Shown piece after piece: positions 4,828 to 5,207 of a stretch of DNA of 5,207 bases. Under the pieces are notes generated by a model. That model saw only the letters and a program-made list of their open reading frames with translations. It was not told the origin of the DNA and made no database searches. Within the stretch, counting starts at the first letter, position 1. Each line of letters begins with the position of its first letter. A program made the translations under genes and the position numbers. The stretch covers positions 1 through 5,207 of the forward strand of contig PWPR01000210.1 in assembly GCA_003557085.1 (NCBI GenBank). The letters run 5' to 3'. This stretch comes from Clostridia bacterium (GTDB taxonomy: Bacteria > Bacillota > UBA994 > PWPR01).

Positions 4828-4864
4828 AAAGCGGCTTTTTAGCCGCTTTTTTTTATTTTTTTTT
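4828..4864 (+). terminator. Strong Rho-independent terminator between cca and wecB
   Basis: A perfect 9-pair stem, AAAGCGGCT (4828-4836) with AGCCGCTTT (4841-4849), has a TTTT loop and runs into a T-rich tail to 4864 broken by one A. It lies about 200 bases after the cca stop, so it ends either a long cca 3' untranslated region or a separate small transcript. Confidence 0.9.
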
Positions 4865-4877
4865 GTTATAATATAAT
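4864..4877 (+). promoter_or_regulatory. Extended -10 promoter of wecB
   Basis: TGT-TATAAT (4864-4872) is a perfect extended -10 element, and a second TATAAT overlaps at 4872-4877. No good -35 exists because the terminator occupies that space, which fits an extended -10 promoter. Transcription would start near 4879, giving a leader of about 30 bases. It contains a 5-pair hairpin AGCTT/AAGCT (4882-4886/4891-4895) immediately before the GGGGG ribosome binding site. Confidence 0.6.
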
Positions 4878-4910
4878 TATTAGCTTTTACAAGCTTTAAG
4901 GGGGATAATA

Positions 4911-5207
4911 TTGGATAAAATAAAAGTGATGACAGTTTTTGGGGTAAGACCTGAAGCAGTAAAAATGGCACCTGTAATAAAAGAGCTTGAGAAATACTCT
5001 GAATTTGTTGAGCCAATCGTAGTGGTTACAGGACAGCATAGAGAAATGTTGCACCAAGTACTTCAGTTATTTGATGTGAAAGTAGATATTGATTTGGATA
5101 TAATGCAAAAAGAACAGTCCTTGGTAGATATTTTTGAAAGATCAATGAGGGGTCTTGATGATGTGTACAAGAAGCATATTCCTGATATTGTATTAGTTCC
5201 TGGGGAT
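4911..5207 (+). CDS. wecB: UDP-N-acetylglucosamine 2-epimerase (non-hydrolysing), N-terminal part
   Basis: Interconverts UDP-GlcNAc and UDP-ManNAc in the cytoplasm, supplying ManNAc units for cell-wall polymers such as teichoic-acid linkage units (called mnaA in Bacillus). Ninety-nine codons are visible and the frame runs off the right edge; the full protein is normally about 370-380 aa. Recognisable blocks are VMTVFGVRPEAVKMAPVIKE (6-25), TGQHREMLHQVL (45-56), the IMQKEQSLVDI region (69-79) and PDIVLVPGD (91-99). R13 corresponds to the E. coli WecB Arg10, and the final codon D99 to its catalytic-site Asp95. The usual GTRPEA is GVRPEA and the usual HGD/QGD is PGD, mild departures. I choose TTG at 4911 because AAGGGGG (4898-4904) is 6 bases upstream; GTG 4926 and ATG 4929 are too far from it and would cut the first strand. 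It is preceded by its own terminator-promoter junction. Confidence 0.93.
   Translation, partial: MDKIKVMTVFGVRPEAVKMAPVIKELEKYSEFVEPIVVVTGQHREMLHQVLQLFDVKVDIDLDIMQKEQSLVDIFERSMRGLDDVYKKHIPDIVLVPGD

Noticed and set aside
4676..4864. T-box or metabolite riboswitch ahead of wecB
   Set aside because: No T-box core (GGGTGGNACC-type) or other recognisable aptamer is present, and the wecB promoter lies after the terminator, so the terminator cannot attenuate wecB from that promoter.
4822..5016. 64-codon ORF on the - strand across the cca-wecB junction
   Set aside because: It overlaps the terminator and the clearly recognisable wecB start on the other strand, and its product is low-complexity.

Overview
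The window looks like a piece of chromosome from a low-GC, AT-rich Firmicute, probably a clostridial-type anaerobe. The evidence is strong AGGAGG-type ribosome binding sites, sigma-A-like promoters, U-tailed hairpin terminators, an HD-domain class II CCA enzyme, and a YvlD/DUF2089 gene set typical of that phylum. The genus cannot be named from sequence alone. I see no tRNA, rRNA, CRISPR array or transposase.

Layout, all genes on the + strand. (1) Positions 3-716 hold the 3' part of a DnaC/DnaI-like helicase-loader ATPase, cut by the left edge and closed by a terminator. (2) Positions 761-3195 form one well-bounded transcription unit with a consensus promoter (TTGACA-17 bp-TATAAT). Its genes are a DUF2089 zinc-ribbon/HTH protein, an unrecognised 107-aa protein, a 128-aa SHOCT-like (YvlB/LiaX N-terminal type) protein, a YvlD-family four-helix membrane protein and a Cof-type HAD phosphatase. 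A terminator overlapping the last stop codon ends the unit. (3) Positions 3299-4630 are cca, the tRNA CCA-adding nucleotidyltransferase, with its own leader. (4) Positions 4631-4863 are an unusual AT-rich intergenic stretch with five helically phased A-tracts, a perfect 14-bp palindrome, a long-range stem enclosing a 26-codon hydrophobic ORF, and a strong terminator. (5) From 4911 to the right edge is the start of wecB/mnaA (UDP-GlcNAc 2-epimerase), with a TTG start and an extended -10 promoter.

The most interesting part is the 847-2376 cluster. The DUF2089 protein ends in a helical module that is 13/26 identical, ungapped, to the N-terminus of the third gene. The second gene looks like a diverged relative of the third gene's C-terminal half. 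So three adjacent genes appear to be built from a small set of shared parts and are followed by a membrane protein. The arrangement recalls the Bacillus subtilis yvlABCD envelope-stress operon without its PspC-like and large DUF4097 members. My inference is a compact regulator-plus-membrane-effector module acting at the cell envelope.

The membrane gene's ribosome binding site lies in the 3' arm of a 17-pair imperfect hairpin whose loop region contains a possible -10 box. Transcripts from that internal promoter would lack the 5' arm and have a free ribosome binding site, whereas read-through transcripts could fold it away. This is a testable translational switch.
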